From: Parapedobacter sp. SGR-10
GTDB taxonomy: Bacteria > Bacteroidota > Bacteroidia > Sphingobacteriales > Sphingobacteriaceae
Length of the DNA: 41,205 bases
Direction of reading: 5' to 3'
NCBI RefSeq assembly: GCF_011030405.1
Contig: NZ_JAAJTJ010000032.1
Coordinates: 1-41,205, forward strand
Every line of letters starts with the position of its first letter. Position 1 is the stretch's first letter. Positions 9,901 to 16,674 of the stretch are shown piece after piece. A program made the translations under genes and the position numbers. Under the pieces are notes generated by a model. The model made no database searches and was not told where the DNA came from. It was given only the letters and a program-made list of their open reading frames with translations.

Positions 9901-11150
9901 ATCGTATCTGCGACCGTATCAATGTCAAAAACTGTGACGATGCGATGGTCGTGATCAATGTCTTCAAGCCGGAGATCAAAGCTGTCGATGACAACTACAC
10001 GTCACCGGTAGGTATGGTCGGCAGTCCTGACCTAGGCAATGTCTTGGACAACGACATCTTCAACGGTGCCCCTGCTGATATAAGCGATGTCGACATTAAA
10101 GTGTTGGTGCCAGCTGTGCCAAACCACAATGCGGTGAACACCAATGTGCCGGAAATCAATGTGGCTACGGGCGTGGTATCCGTACCTGTGGGTACACCTG
10201 CAGGCACGTACCAGATCCGCTACCGTATCTGTGACAAGCTCAACCCGACCACCAACTGTGATGAAGCAGTTGTTACGGTGGTCGTGCCGGCATCTGTCAT
10301 CGATGCCAATGACGACTTCACTCCTGAGGCACATATCAATGGTTACAATGGCGGAACGACGGCCTCGGTACTGGATAATGATAGACTGAACAATTTAGCT
10401 ATCGATCCTTCAGATATCACGCTTACGCCAGATATGGACGGACCATACCCCGGCAAGCTGACGTTCAATACCGATGGTACGATTACCGTGGCTCCACAGA
10501 CCGAAGCGGGAACCTACCGTTGGTGGTACACGATCTGTGAAAACTTGAATCCGGGCAACTGTGACCGTGCCGTAGCGACCATCATCGTGGAAGCAGCACC
10601 GATCGATGCCGTGGATGACAACTTTGCGTTGACCATCGAACGCTTTGGATCTAAGACACCGAGCGTACTCGACAACGACAGACTAAATGGCGACCCGATT
10701 ATCCGTGACGAAATCAAATTGACACCGGGTATACCGAGCCACCCTGGTCTGACGATGAACGATGACGGTACGATCAATATACCTGCCGGAATCAAAGAGG
10801 GTACTTACACCTATCCGTATGAGATATGCGAGGTACTGAATTCCGCAAACTGTGATGAAGCGGTAGCTACGATCGTAATCAAAGCTCCTGATTTGTATAT
10901 CCCGAATACCTTTACTCCAAATGGTGACGGCAAAAACGATCGATTTGAGATCATCGGTTGGGAAGCCTACGATCGCATTGAGTTGGTCGTATTCAACCGT
11001 TGGGGCAACGAAGTGTACCGTAACGTCGACTATGATAACAGTTGGACAGGCGATGGCCTCAACAACGGTACCTACTATTACATGGTCAAACTCATCAAAG
11101 GTAATACAACGGATACCCGCAAAGGTTGGGTATTGATCAAAAGGAATTGA
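930..11150 (+). CDS. Giant secreted adhesin with 16 Ig-like repeats and T9SS type B (CHU_C) sorting domain
   Basis: This 3406-residue protein is predicted to be exported and displayed at the cell surface by the type IX secretion system. A basic N-terminus and hydrophobic stretch (residues about 19-40, ending LSAQ) form a signal peptide. Residues about 43-1460 are beta-rich, Cys-containing segments resembling DUF11-type repeats of envelope proteins. Residues about 1464-1540 resemble a gliding-protein Ig-like module, and about 1541-1630 a PKD-like module beginning ANAGPDQ. Residues 1634-3320 are sixteen tandem repeats of about 105 residues, of the Ig/cadherin-like 'AxDDxY...VLDND' type, each ending TICExxNPxNCD. 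The final 86 residues, starting YIPNTFTPNGDGKND and containing FNRWGNEVY, are the CHU_C sorting domain. The next genes encode a PorP/SprF partner and a PorE-like protein, as in SprB-type adhesin loci. A role in adhesion or gliding is inferred; the ligand is unknown. Confidence 0.9.
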   Translation: MDVKTTNPRDPIFEKGKLGKALLHMVFFTVALFAGVGQLSAQEIKTDTPIPALSACGDPQMVTVKVAGLGTCTDPVLDIKIPPHFELVTGTVQIGGGSPTLLDENALGAKVQLEATATEQVVTFQVRALCEAIPTEGTSSPSIDYTVTGCTSPLEGDSEALNVVYAVLHPTVVPTVSSGIIGDAFERTITITNKGNGATRRFTVQRAPSTGLAYVSNDVTGLPAGWSLDPASDPANGLYIFDNSTGLLVNGQSISFKETVEITACTNLNTTYTAFYSNQGATDPCEAGSRSVTAEVAFDVSIQPRLVITKVDINEIECLDDSPDVQIFKIQNTGDGIANDIELKIGTGGTGATYFDGEVQWSNDNVGPWNNLTSSDVVTWGTDGNLYGTVSNTKEQTVTIPGELLPNGEIYIRVVQKHKSRNTASVPCEDLPSSVEFGNSWAEASYSHKNDCNTTPIQSGRTTLRDNLVYTFSGVNMGQVDIIPSQRYIGDFVLSQMVVDSEGLGTGAYLEIELELSSNLVNVGNVRLVDYTGAPIGGTVTPVGGVYKFKIDYNSADWPAYSAAEPRLDLRGARLQFEADLQCQAAPQPSTFYKVTTRLARGATCPPIESSCVQILLNNKCPDGECLNGGLSSGLSSLVRADFGFGETDGTTNGLPNTTPVDPASNPSVRATAFTTNDVLRISQRARSVAGLQMPTDGWKTGNMKVTIPTGLPMQAVPNSGQILISRGATTATVTGLLVEVDGSVATMTFDAAVFASTVAMTIPGFTGFMDEDQLVLSLDIRSTANANDGLKEFGVESTFTKDGVDYHCNTGGSFISAGYYARGNVSFTQSGNGNIVDCGDQSHKSVTLNYSLVNDQRNGLFPGEFKQVFFPKTAVFTVQPGLNLKQVRVVLRGQGTFGGSSETTVTPTGNVVDLEAALATIQGNPANGPHLDEGFEIQLIPIVESICTTEPDRQISVNVTYEGTVRDNSRGGANGVDVVNGSAATQTLNLVYHTGAGALQAVAVVSNTVISADKAEWVIQVTNNSTFREMKNVWLTKSSGGVNITSVQPVSDYAGTSPGTAVGGSESAGFELGDFATGQTRYYLITANAPTDCQNGSIVLNYGQSCDGTERCEFGSTPLTLDYTMGTPQIQAEIIQQPLSTDRPEVCADLPYVIELNNAGSGAAQNITLTIPLVSAQHLTYKNGSLQATAVYQGSYSPVTHPFDNPNIGDPQVAITGSAITITIPNTALGTGETLPAGSKITLSFTLQTNGCDFRSGQRIRFNTRATNVCNTYTTTYSATSNRITVQGVPDQLPVVTKTASASVVATTNPAGPLHATYNFEIANSNSNPYPLNGTGSSPHRFSIKLPDNWAFVTALADLFPDNVAEYVEDDAVRGHVFVLTNDVAPGSSIVLPATSSQLIYTPGTAIADLDCGTLGTITETVYGRFGSSAGTCPTATCDIEHVFMEGSTPLNMQTTPPTATGPQVFCAADNPTIGDLVATGDNLRFYRNATGGSPLALNTLLTDHYNFYANNSRTFYVTSSLVPDGACESARVPVSVYIPIANAGPDQQGNNRTSFTLAGNQPVTPVTGQWTIVNVSGATLLSEVIITNPALRNTTVTGIKPGTEVILRWTLTNAGACETSDEVLLRSLIRPIDAVDDRYDTVTSLEVNGKTGTTTPLPSVVNNTHGGSDDLDGNVPTIGSGPNGVTIHPGTPNSNKLSMDPATGQISVEPNTPAGIYAFPYTICEIANPTNCDDAVAYIKVVASSIEAVEDKDGDFGEPDDPINGYTGGRTPSVLDNDLLNGDPLVPADVKLNSGTSPHPGLTMNPDGTITVSPGTPAGTYTYPYEICEVLNPDNCDNTVAIVIVGSAPIQANDDGLYEVNGSTGEPNVGNALTNDRLNGQPVTLDKITTTVVGTEKDGNPVGATDIVPELDTETGIISVPKGTLPGEYRIEYRICEVLNPTNCDNAYITVRVNRTPIQANDNTYGPVKGNEGNVNVGNILPNDIYDGRVPTLEDITISSTTTPPGPGDTPYPYIDIATGNVVVPPGTPDDDYTIPYTICEILNPANCSSANVTVRVAESTIDAIDDLYPSVSSIVGGTTTSVLNNDLLNGTILDPADITLTPGTSPLPGQIAMDPTTGVITINPGTPAGIYQYPYQICENLNNGNCDNAIATIVVTADPIVADNDEYGPFNGANTITTPGSVLDNDKLNGLAVAPADVTISIVHGATPIRTGEKVPVLDTTTGQVTVDAGTPEGVYHITYRICEVTNPTNCDDAIVTVVVTAPEIVANDNNYATTPAHDINGLTGGNISTSVVIDDTLNGVALQTTDINSTITLTPGTRPHPGISMDGNGIISVAPNTPAGEYEYPYTICEILNPTNCDHAVATIRVVAPTIVANDDNLGAVNGLMGGTTSINVLTNDELGGTPIPSLTNPESVILTPLVSSDPRITMNGNGTITVAPGTPAGSYTHTYRICEILNPNNCDVAIATVTVDPADIVANVDNFGASNGATGNPNVGNALTNDLLNGVLATLDKVRIQDIVPATPINGGAVPALDPETGIVSVPPGTPEGNYVIGYTICELLNTTNCSTNTIHVSVGYEDIIARPDHYGPVTTAAGHPNLGNILVNDELNGVLADLSKVTLTVTPATPKFPSASVPEVDATGQVSVPTGTPAGTYVIPYRICETLNPINCANTTATVIVSATPIIAVNDRYGPVAGLVGRDLGNALDNDSFNGKDALEALNNNSITIENIIPAAEQPTAPAAYRANVPVLDAQTGVVSIPNMTPAGTYTIGYSICEVADPTNCDQATITVEVVPALIDPDEDFFKNIDGITGTGGPTSRSVLDNDKLNNVLVNPSEVTITEIEAATPLPGAVNAIVPVLNMNDGSITVLPGTPAGEYEIRYNLCENLNPTNCDWSTAYINVVLPQIEATNDTYGPVNSVTGNDNVGNVLDNDWLELNTIAATTANVEITQLQGATPVQGAPTGSPLPLLNTATGVVSVPANTPAGQYLIHYRICDRINVKNCDDAMVVINVFKPEIKAVDDNYTSPVGMVGSPDLGNVLDNDIFNGAPADISDVDIKVLVPAVPNHNAVNTNVPEINVATGVVSVPVGTPAGTYQIRYRICDKLNPTTNCDEAVVTVVVPASVIDANDDFTPEAHINGYNGGTTASVLDNDRLNNLAIDPSDITLTPDMDGPYPGKLTFNTDGTITVAPQTEAGTYRWWYTICENLNPGNCDRAVATIIVEAAPIDAVDDNFALTIERFGSKTPSVLDNDRLNGDPIIRDEIKLTPGIPSHPGLTMNDDGTINIPAGIKEGTYTYPYEICEVLNSANCDEAVATIVIKAPDLYIPNTFTPNGDGKNDRFEIIGWEAYDRIELVVFNRWGNEVYRNVDYDNSWTGDGLNNGTYYYMVKLIKGNTTDTRKGWVLIKRN
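5829..10889 (+). repeat. Sixteen tandem ~315-bp units encoding Cys-paired Ig-like repeats
   Basis: Each unit encodes about 105 residues built on the same frame: an opening AxDDxYGPV-like strand, NGxxG, a VLDNDxLNG turn, a variable middle, PGTPAGTYxxxYxICE, and a closing NPxNCDxAxxTVxV strand. All sixteen keep two cysteines separated by seven residues (eight in unit 14), as if each domain holds its own disulfide. Some units carry a longer middle (for example units 6, 9, 11, 13) than others (2, 5, 15, 16). Units are related but diverged at DNA level, so the array looks old rather than freshly amplified. Confidence 0.85.
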
Positions 11151-11200
11151 TTTTAATCATCTGTAGAGACTTAAAATTTTGTCTCTACAGATTAAAATCA
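11148..11200. terminator. Long hairpin overlapping the adhesin stop codon
   Basis: The left arm 11148-11170 (starting at the TGA stop, ending CTGTAGAGAC) pairs with 11181-11200 (GTCTCTACAG onward) over 20 bp with one 3-base bulge. The loop is TTAAAATTTT. It sits between the adhesin and its PorP/SprF gene, so it could act as a partial terminator or a processing site lowering downstream expression. There is no strong U-run after the stem, so complete termination is uncertain. Confidence 0.6.
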
Positions 11201-11238
11201 ATGAAATCCATAAATTTGGTGTAATCATACATAAAGAC

Positions 11239-12246
11239 ATGAAAAAAAGATTTAAATATTTAACCCTTGGACTACTGTTGCTGTCAGGTGCTACCCTACA
11301 AGCACAGCAGAACATCCAGTTCACACAGTACATCTTCAACTCGATGAGCGTAAACCCTGCCTATGCGGGCTACAAGGGAGAGTGGTTCGGGCAGCTTGGC
11401 TTGCGCAGCCAGTGGACGGGTTGGGACGGCGCACCCCGTACAGGCTCCATCTCGATCGACGGTGTCCTGGATCCGGATATGCAGCGCCACGGTGTAGGTC
11501 TACAGGTGACGGCCGATGCACTAGGGCCGCAGTCTGCAAATGCGGCCTTCGTCAACTATGCCTTACGTCTACCGTTGGACCACTCGGGTGAGCACCGGTT
11601 AAGCCTTGGTGTGGCCGGGGGCGTGACACAGTACAGGATTGATCAAAACAAATTGAGTGCCATAGACCCAGATGACCCTACCGCCATAGGTGGTACGACC
11701 TGGAAACCGGACATCCGTCTGGGAATCTATTATAGCAATGCGAAATGGTATGCCGGTGTTGCCGCACACGACTTGTTCGCCGGCGCCAACAGTACAGAGG
11801 ACTATGTGCTGGACCAGGGTGAGATTGTGGAGAGTATCCGCCGCAACACACACGGCTATTTTATTGCAGGAGCATTATTCCAGATAGACAGAGGATTGCT
11901 ATTGCGCCCTAGCGTGCTAGTGAAGGATGACTTTAAGGGACCTACATCTTTGGATGTAAGCGCGATGTTCATCTTCAATGATAAGTTCTGGATAGGGCCG
12001 GGCTTCCGTACACGGAGTCGTATCTTCGATCGCGACTACTCGAACTATTCGGTGGACAAACTGAGCTCACAGAATTCGGTAAGCGGTATTGCCCAGTTCT
12101 TCGTAACGCCTAAGTTCCGTATCGGTTATTCGTACGACCACATGCTAAACCGTATGTCGGGTCTGCAGAACGGTACGCACGAAGTAACTCTTGGCGTTAC
12201 ATTCGGAAAACTAGGCAGGCAGATACTCAGTCCAAGGTTTTTCTAG
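11239..12246 (+). CDS. PorP/SprF-family type IX secretion membrane protein
   Basis: The 335-residue protein starts with a signal peptide (MKKRFKYLTLGLLLLSG...LQAQ) followed by the family hallmark QFTQYIFNSMSVNPAYAGYKG and W-x-G-x-x-GAPRTGSIS. The remainder alternates hydrophobic strands expected of an outer-membrane barrel and ends KFRIGYSYDHML...HEVTLGVTF. PorP/SprF proteins are T9SS-associated outer-membrane proteins, and SprF of Flavobacterium johnsoniae is needed for surface delivery of the SprB adhesin. Its position right after a CHU_C adhesin suggests the same partner role. An in-frame ATG at 11179 would add 20 residues, but that site lies in the hairpin arm and the added sequence hides the signal peptide, so 11239 was chosen. 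Confidence 0.88.
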   Translation: MKKRFKYLTLGLLLLSGATLQAQQNIQFTQYIFNSMSVNPAYAGYKGEWFGQLGLRSQWTGWDGAPRTGSISIDGVLDPDMQRHGVGLQVTADALGPQSANAAFVNYALRLPLDHSGEHRLSLGVAGGVTQYRIDQNKLSAIDPDDPTAIGGTTWKPDIRLGIYYSNAKWYAGVAAHDLFAGANSTEDYVLDQGEIVESIRRNTHGYFIAGALFQIDRGLLLRPSVLVKDDFKGPTSLDVSAMFIFNDKFWIGPGFRTRSRIFDRDYSNYSVDKLSSQNSVSGIAQFFVTPKFRIGYSYDHMLNRMSGLQNGTHEVTLGVTFGKLGRQILSPRFF

Positions 12247-12306
12247 TAGTCGGTCGTCAGTGCTTAAATTCTGCCCACTGACAACTGATCACCGATCACT
12301 GACAAC
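12247..12306. repeat. Degenerate CACTGACAACTGATCAC-type intergenic repeat
   Basis: The spacer between the PorP/SprF and PorE-like genes consists largely of short overlapping copies of ACTGA/TCAGT words (GTCGTCAGTG, CCACTGACAACTGATCACCG, ATCACTGACAACT). Similar sequence occurs at 15871-15893 and 28061-28094. Its function is unknown. Confidence 0.55.
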
Positions 12307-12322
12307 TTTATAACAAAAGACA

Positions 12323-14287
12323 ATGAACAAGACACTAAACTACATTATTTCCGCATGCCTGATGAGCAGTTTCTTCCTATATGGCACCGCAAACGCACAG
12401 GAGCAGCCGAGTCCGGGTCGTAGGGCCGAGTCGCTCTACCGAAGCATGGAATACGCCCGCGCAGCAGCGGCTTACGAGAAATTGGTGGATATAAAAAAGC
12501 CACGTACTTCCGACATGGAACGTTTAGCAGAGAGTTACCTTTACTTAAATCGATACGAGCTTGCCGAAAACTGGTACGCGCGAGTGGTACGTCAGCCCGA
12601 TGCAAGCAGGGAAGCATACCTAAACTACGCTGAAGCGCTCAAGCAACGCGGTAAATATACTGCTGCCAAGGAACAGTACCAGCAGTATGCCTCTCGTTAC
12701 GGCGTGAGCGATACGGTCACACGTGCTATTCGCGGGGTAGATTCGGCACTGGTATGGGTGCAGAACCCTACAAACCACAAATTGCGTAATGAAAGGGGGG
12801 TAAATACCGAACGTGCAGATTTTGGATACTTCCCCACAGGATCTGGCAAAGGCCTATACGTGACCGAGCCCCATCGGATCTTAGGTAGCGAAAGTGGTAT
12901 GACAGGAGAATCATATCTACGTGTATACAGCGTTGAGCACAACGCAGATAGTACATTGGCCAATCCAAACCCGATCTTCAACGAACCGAACGATGGCAAG
13001 TACCACATCGGCCCTGTGGCGGTAGATCAGGCAGGACAGAAATACTATGTTACGCGTACCTATCCGGGCAAAACGGATACTGAACGTTTCCGAGCCTTTG
13101 GGCAGAAGTGGCGCAGGCAGAACCTTGAACTCCTTATCTACAGTAAGGAGGGAGATAGCTGGAAAGTAGAGAATTTCCCCTACAATAACGCAAAGGAATA
13201 CTCGCTGGGCCATGCGGCACTGAGCGAAGACGGCAAGACGTTGTATTTTGCATCGGACATGCCGGGCGGCAAGGGCGGTGTAGATATCTGGTATAGCGAA
13301 CTTCAGGCCGATGGTACCTGGGGCGCTCCCCAAAACGCAGGCGACAAAATCAACACAAATGGTGACGAGATGTTCCCAAGCTTGGACAACGGTACACTAT
13401 ACTTCTCGAGCAACGGACATATCGGCATGGGTGGATTGGATATTTTCAGCAGCAAGGGATCTAAGGGCAACTGGAGTACCCCGAAGAATCTAGGGTATCC
13501 ACTGAACTCTGCTTCAGACGACTTTGCGTACACAGTAGCACACAAGGGGGACAATGGCAGCTATACGGGCTATCTTTCGTCCAACCGGGTAGGCGGTGCG
13601 GGGTCGGACGACATTTACTCCTTTACCTACAACTACATCAAGCCATGTCCACAAATTATGGTAAAGACTATCGTACGAGACAAAAATACAGGCGAATTGC
13701 TTCCGTTGTCAGACGTAACCTTGTTTAGCGAGACTAATCAAATAATATCTAAAGGAAAAACAGATGAGAAAGCACAAATAAGCTTTACAGTAGACTGCAA
13801 TACAAGTTATCGTGTGCTAGGCGAAAAAGAAAAGTACCACGACGATTCACTACCGTTGGCAGCGGTCCATCCTACAAGAGATACCACGCTACAGGTGACA
13901 CTAAACCTACAGCCAGCGTATAAAGTAGGCGATAGATTTGTCTTGGAAAATATACATTACGACTTTGACAAGCATAATATACGTCCGGATGCAGCAAAAA
14001 TATTGGACGAATTGGTGCAGACAATGCGAAAGTATCCTACACTAAGGATTGAGCTGTCAAGCCACACGGACTGCCGCGGTTCAAATAAGTATAACGAGGA
14101 CTTATCCCAACGCCGTGCACAAGCAGCAGTCAATTATATAGTCAGTCAAGGCATAGCACGTAACCGTTTGGTAGCTAGAGGTTACGGCGAAAACAGACTG
14201 CTCAACAGATGTGCAGACGGAGTCCCATGTTCAGAAGCGGAACATCAGGCCAACCGACGCACGGAAGTTGAAGTGTTGGAATTCTAA
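12323..14287 (+). CDS. PorE-like protein: TPR, PD40 propeller, carboxypeptidase-regulatory-like and OmpA domains
   Basis: The protein has 654 residues. A signal peptide (residues 1-25, ending ANAQ) precedes TPR helices (about 30-150), a PD40-type beta-propeller (about 165-440, with LSEDGKTLYFASDMPGGKGG and GTLYFSSNGHIGMGGLDIF), a beta-sandwich (about 441-530) and a C-terminal OmpA domain (about 541-650). The OmpA domain has IHYDFDKHNIRPDA, SSHTDCRGS and NEDLSQRRAQA, which carry the Asp and Arg that bind peptidoglycan. This domain order matches PorE of Porphyromonas gingivalis, a periplasmic T9SS protein that attaches the machine to peptidoglycan. Here it is third in an adhesin-PorP-PorE-like cassette, so it may anchor a dedicated transport complex. 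No lipobox Cys is seen at the cleavage site. Confidence 0.82.
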   Translation: MNKTLNYIISACLMSSFFLYGTANAQEQPSPGRRAESLYRSMEYARAAAAYEKLVDIKKPRTSDMERLAESYLYLNRYELAENWYARVVRQPDASREAYLNYAEALKQRGKYTAAKEQYQQYASRYGVSDTVTRAIRGVDSALVWVQNPTNHKLRNERGVNTERADFGYFPTGSGKGLYVTEPHRILGSESGMTGESYLRVYSVEHNADSTLANPNPIFNEPNDGKYHIGPVAVDQAGQKYYVTRTYPGKTDTERFRAFGQKWRRQNLELLIYSKEGDSWKVENFPYNNAKEYSLGHAALSEDGKTLYFASDMPGGKGGVDIWYSELQADGTWGAPQNAGDKINTNGDEMFPSLDNGTLYFSSNGHIGMGGLDIFSSKGSKGNWSTPKNLGYPLNSASDDFAYTVAHKGDNGSYTGYLSSNRVGGAGSDDIYSFTYNYIKPCPQIMVKTIVRDKNTGELLPLSDVTLFSETNQIISKGKTDEKAQISFTVDCNTSYRVLGEKEKYHDDSLPLAAVHPTRDTTLQVTLNLQPAYKVGDRFVLENIHYDFDKHNIRPDAAKILDELVQTMRKYPTLRIELSSHTDCRGSNKYNEDLSQRRAQAAVNYIVSQGIARNRLVARGYGENRLLNRCADGVPCSEAEHQANRRTEVEVLEF

Positions 14288-14330
14288 ATATCAAGATTAA
14301 GGTTTTTTAAAATCTTATAGCTAAAAAATG

Positions 14331-14352
14331 AGGGTGTCCAAAAGGACACCCT
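14331..14352. terminator. Bidirectional Rho-independent terminator between convergent genes
   Basis: AGGGTGTCC (14331-14339), loop AAAA, GGACACCCT (14344-14352), preceded by an A-run and followed by TATTTTTT. It terminates the PorE-like gene on plus and the GH3 gene on minus, whose stop codon (14352-14354) begins at the edge of the stem. Confidence 0.9.
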
Positions 14353-15866
14353 TATTTTTTCATCATCTCCAATATCGAATCCAAATACTCCCGGTTATTA
14401 GCTAGACGGGGGACTTTATTTTGTCCACCTAGCTTCCCTTTAGACTTCATCCATTTATAAAAAGTGTCTGCCGGAGCATTGTGCACAACGGGAAAAGAGA
14501 GTGCCATATCTTTAAAACGTTTGGCATCATAATCCGAATTGATTTCCCGTAGTGTACTATCCAAAACTTCGCAAAACCTCTCAAAATCAAAAGGTTGATG
14601 TGCAAATTCGATAATCCATTCATGGGCACCAGCCTCTCCGTCCCTAAAATAGATCGGACCAGCCGTATAATCTTTGATACTTGCCCCTGTTGTTTGGCAT
14701 GCAGCGTTTAGGGCCTGCTCAGCATTGTCCACAATCACTTCTTCGCCGAATGTATTGATATAGTGCTTAGTACGTCCCGAAATCTGAAAACGATAAGGAG
14801 ACAACGATGTAAATTTTATAGTATCCCCAATCTTGTATCGCCACAGACCCGCATTGGTCGAAATAATCAAGGCATAGTTTTTTCCAATTTCCACTTGATC
14901 CAAAGACAATGTCTTGGGGTGTTCCTCATCAAGATTTTCTGTCGGTAAAAATTCATAATAGATACCATAGTCGAGCATGAGCAACAGATCCTCCGAATCG
15001 GAACGATCCTGCAATCCAAAATAGCCTTCCGATGCATTATAGTTCTCCAGATAATACATGTTATCCGAAGGGATAAGCTTTTTGAATTGTTCGCGATATG
15101 GCTTGAAACTGACTCCACCATGCCCATAAAATTCTAGATTAGGCCATACCTCCAAAAGGTTATCCTTACCTGTGATTTCCAATATCCGCTTGGCCATGAC
15201 AATATTCCATGTAGGCACCCCGGCAAGGCTAGTCACGTCTTCTTTGATGGTGATTTGCGCAATCTGTTCGATCTTTTCCTCAAAATTTGGATTGAGTGTA
15301 ACCTCCATATTTGGCGTACGTTTGAATTCAGCCCAAAAAGGTAGATTGCGTATCAAAATCGACGACAGATCTCCATAATAAGAGTCTGGACTAAAGTTAT
15401 TGATTTGGGAAGAACCACCGATAACAACGGATTTGCCCATGAAAACTTTATTTTCCGGCCTGTTGTTGCAATAGATGGAAAGCATATCCTTTCCCCCTTG
15501 GTAGTGGCACTCTTCAAGGGCTTCCATACTGACAGGGATAAACTTGCTTCGATCCGACGTGGTACCGGACGATTTGGCAAACCACTTGATATCCGAAGGC
15601 CACAGCAGGTTTTGCTCTCCCTTGATCATACGGTCGATATAACCTTTTATATCGTCATAATCACTAATGGGAACCCTACTCTTATAGTCTTCAAGTGTAA
15701 AAATACTTTTGTAATCGTATTTTTTACCCCATTCTGTAGCTTCGGCCGAAGAGATAAGGTTTTGGAACCATTCATCCTGTACGTCGTGTGGATATTTCAT
15801 GAAAAGCTCTATCTGATGAATGCGCTTCTTCATGATCCATGTAAAGAGTGAATTTAATATTGCCAT
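14352..15866 (-). CDS. GH3-family acyl-adenylating enzyme
   Basis: This 504-residue protein belongs to the GH3 branch of the ANL adenylate-forming superfamily, which activates a carboxylic acid with ATP and usually conjugates it to an amine. The ATP-binding loop SSGTTSDRSKFIPVS is at residues 99-113. NYNASEGYFG and GLWRYKIGDTIKFTS correspond to later adenylation motifs. Length is normal for the family. Bacterial substrates are mostly unknown, and plant members act on auxin or jasmonate. It is the last gene of a minus-strand group with recJ and lptB (34 bases from lptB). That neighbourhood hints at an envelope or general housekeeping role, but this is only inference. Confidence 0.85.
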   Translation of the reverse strand: MAILNSLFTWIMKKRIHQIELFMKYPHDVQDEWFQNLISSAEATEWGKKYDYKSIFTLEDYKSRVPISDYDDIKGYIDRMIKGEQNLLWPSDIKWFAKSSGTTSDRSKFIPVSMEALEECHYQGGKDMLSIYCNNRPENKVFMGKSVVIGGSSQINNFSPDSYYGDLSSILIRNLPFWAEFKRTPNMEVTLNPNFEEKIEQIAQITIKEDVTSLAGVPTWNIVMAKRILEITGKDNLLEVWPNLEFYGHGGVSFKPYREQFKKLIPSDNMYYLENYNASEGYFGLQDRSDSEDLLLMLDYGIYYEFLPTENLDEEHPKTLSLDQVEIGKNYALIISTNAGLWRYKIGDTIKFTSLSPYRFQISGRTKHYINTFGEEVIVDNAEQALNAACQTTGASIKDYTAGPIYFRDGEAGAHEWIIEFAHQPFDFERFCEVLDSTLREINSDYDAKRFKDMALSFPVVHNAPADTFYKWMKSKGKLGGQNKVPRLANNREYLDSILEMMKK

Positions 15867-15870
15867 AATC

Positions 15871-15893
15871 TAGTCATCAGTGGACAGTTGTCC
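15871..15893. repeat. Short remnant of the TCAGTGG/ACAGT intergenic repeat
   Basis: TAGTCATCAGTGGACAGTTG followed by TCC lies in the 34-base gap between lptB and the GH3 gene. It resembles the repeats at 12247-12306 and 28061-28094. Confidence 0.4.
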
Positions 15894-15900
15894 GTATCTA

Positions 15901-16644
15901 CTATTCCGTTAGCAGATTCTTGCGTCGCAACACAAAATTACGACCTAAGTAGAACTTACGTGCCAGCTCACTATCCGCAATTTCTTCGGGTGTCCCCGTC
16001 AGCATAATTTTACCTTCGGTCAGAAGATAAGCTCTATCCGTGATCGAGAGAGTTTCCTGTACGTTGTGGTCTGTAATCAATACGCCAATGTTTTTGGATT
16101 TCAGTTTGGCAACGATAGTCTGTATTTCTTCCACTGCAATGGGATCTACTCCGGCAAAAGGTTCATCCAAAAGAATGAAATGAGGGTTGGCCGCCAATGC
16201 GCGGGCAATTTCCGTACGCCGCCTCTCCCCTCCTGACAACAGATCTCCACGATTTTTGCGTACACGGTGTAAGCTGAATTCTGTAAGAAGTTCTTCTAGC
16301 TTAGCGTGGCGTTCTTCCTTGTTGGGGTAATGTATTTCCAAAACAGCCAAAATATTGTTTTCTACAGATAGTTTTCTGAACACCGATGCCTCTTGGGCCA
16401 AGTAGCCTATACCTTTCTGTGCCCGCTGAAACATGGCATCTTGTGTGATTTCTTCGTCATCGAGGAAGACATGTCCGTCATTCGGCTTGATCAAACCTAC
16501 GATCATGTAAAAAGAAGTAGTCTTGCCGGCACCATTTGGCCCCAGCAATCCGACAATCTCTCCCTGCTCCACATGAAAAGACACGTCATTCACAACGGTA
16601 CGTTGTTTGTATTTTTTGATTAAATGTTCTGCTCTTAGTATCAT
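15901..16644 (-). CDS. lptB: LPS export ABC transporter ATP-binding protein LptB
   Basis: The 247-residue ATPase powers extraction of lipopolysaccharide from the inner membrane by the LptBFGC complex. Walker A GPNGAGKT is at 35-42, Q-loop GYLAQEASVFRKLSV near 80-94, signature LSGGE at 136-140, Walker B ILLDEP at 157-162 and the switch His in TDH at 191-193. The Q-loop context and RRTEIARALA are characteristic of LptB rather than other ABC ATPases. An upstream in-frame GTG at 16665 would add seven residues, but family members begin MILRAE, so the ATG at 16644 was chosen. It starts 30 bases after recJ ends and is probably cotranscribed with it. Confidence 0.93.
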   Translation of the reverse strand: MILRAEHLIKKYKQRTVVNDVSFHVEQGEIVGLLGPNGAGKTTSFYMIVGLIKPNDGHVFLDDEEITQDAMFQRAQKGIGYLAQEASVFRKLSVENNILAVLEIHYPNKEERHAKLEELLTEFSLHRVRKNRGDLLSGGERRRTEIARALAANPHFILLDEPFAGVDPIAVEEIQTIVAKLKSKNIGVLITDHNVQETLSITDRAYLLTEGKIMLTGTPEEIADSELARKFYLGRNFVLRRKNLLTE

Positions 16645-16674
16645 GTGGTGTACCTCACTTTTCACAAAGATATT

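Noticed and set aside
5829..10889. Tandem repeats as a CRISPR or other non-coding array
   Set aside because: The period is about 315 bases, the frame is open throughout and the repeats are diverged protein domains.
11179..11238. Upstream in-frame start adding 20 residues to the first PorP/SprF protein
   Set aside because: It would begin in the hairpin loop and arm, and places a non-signal-like stretch before a perfectly good signal peptide.
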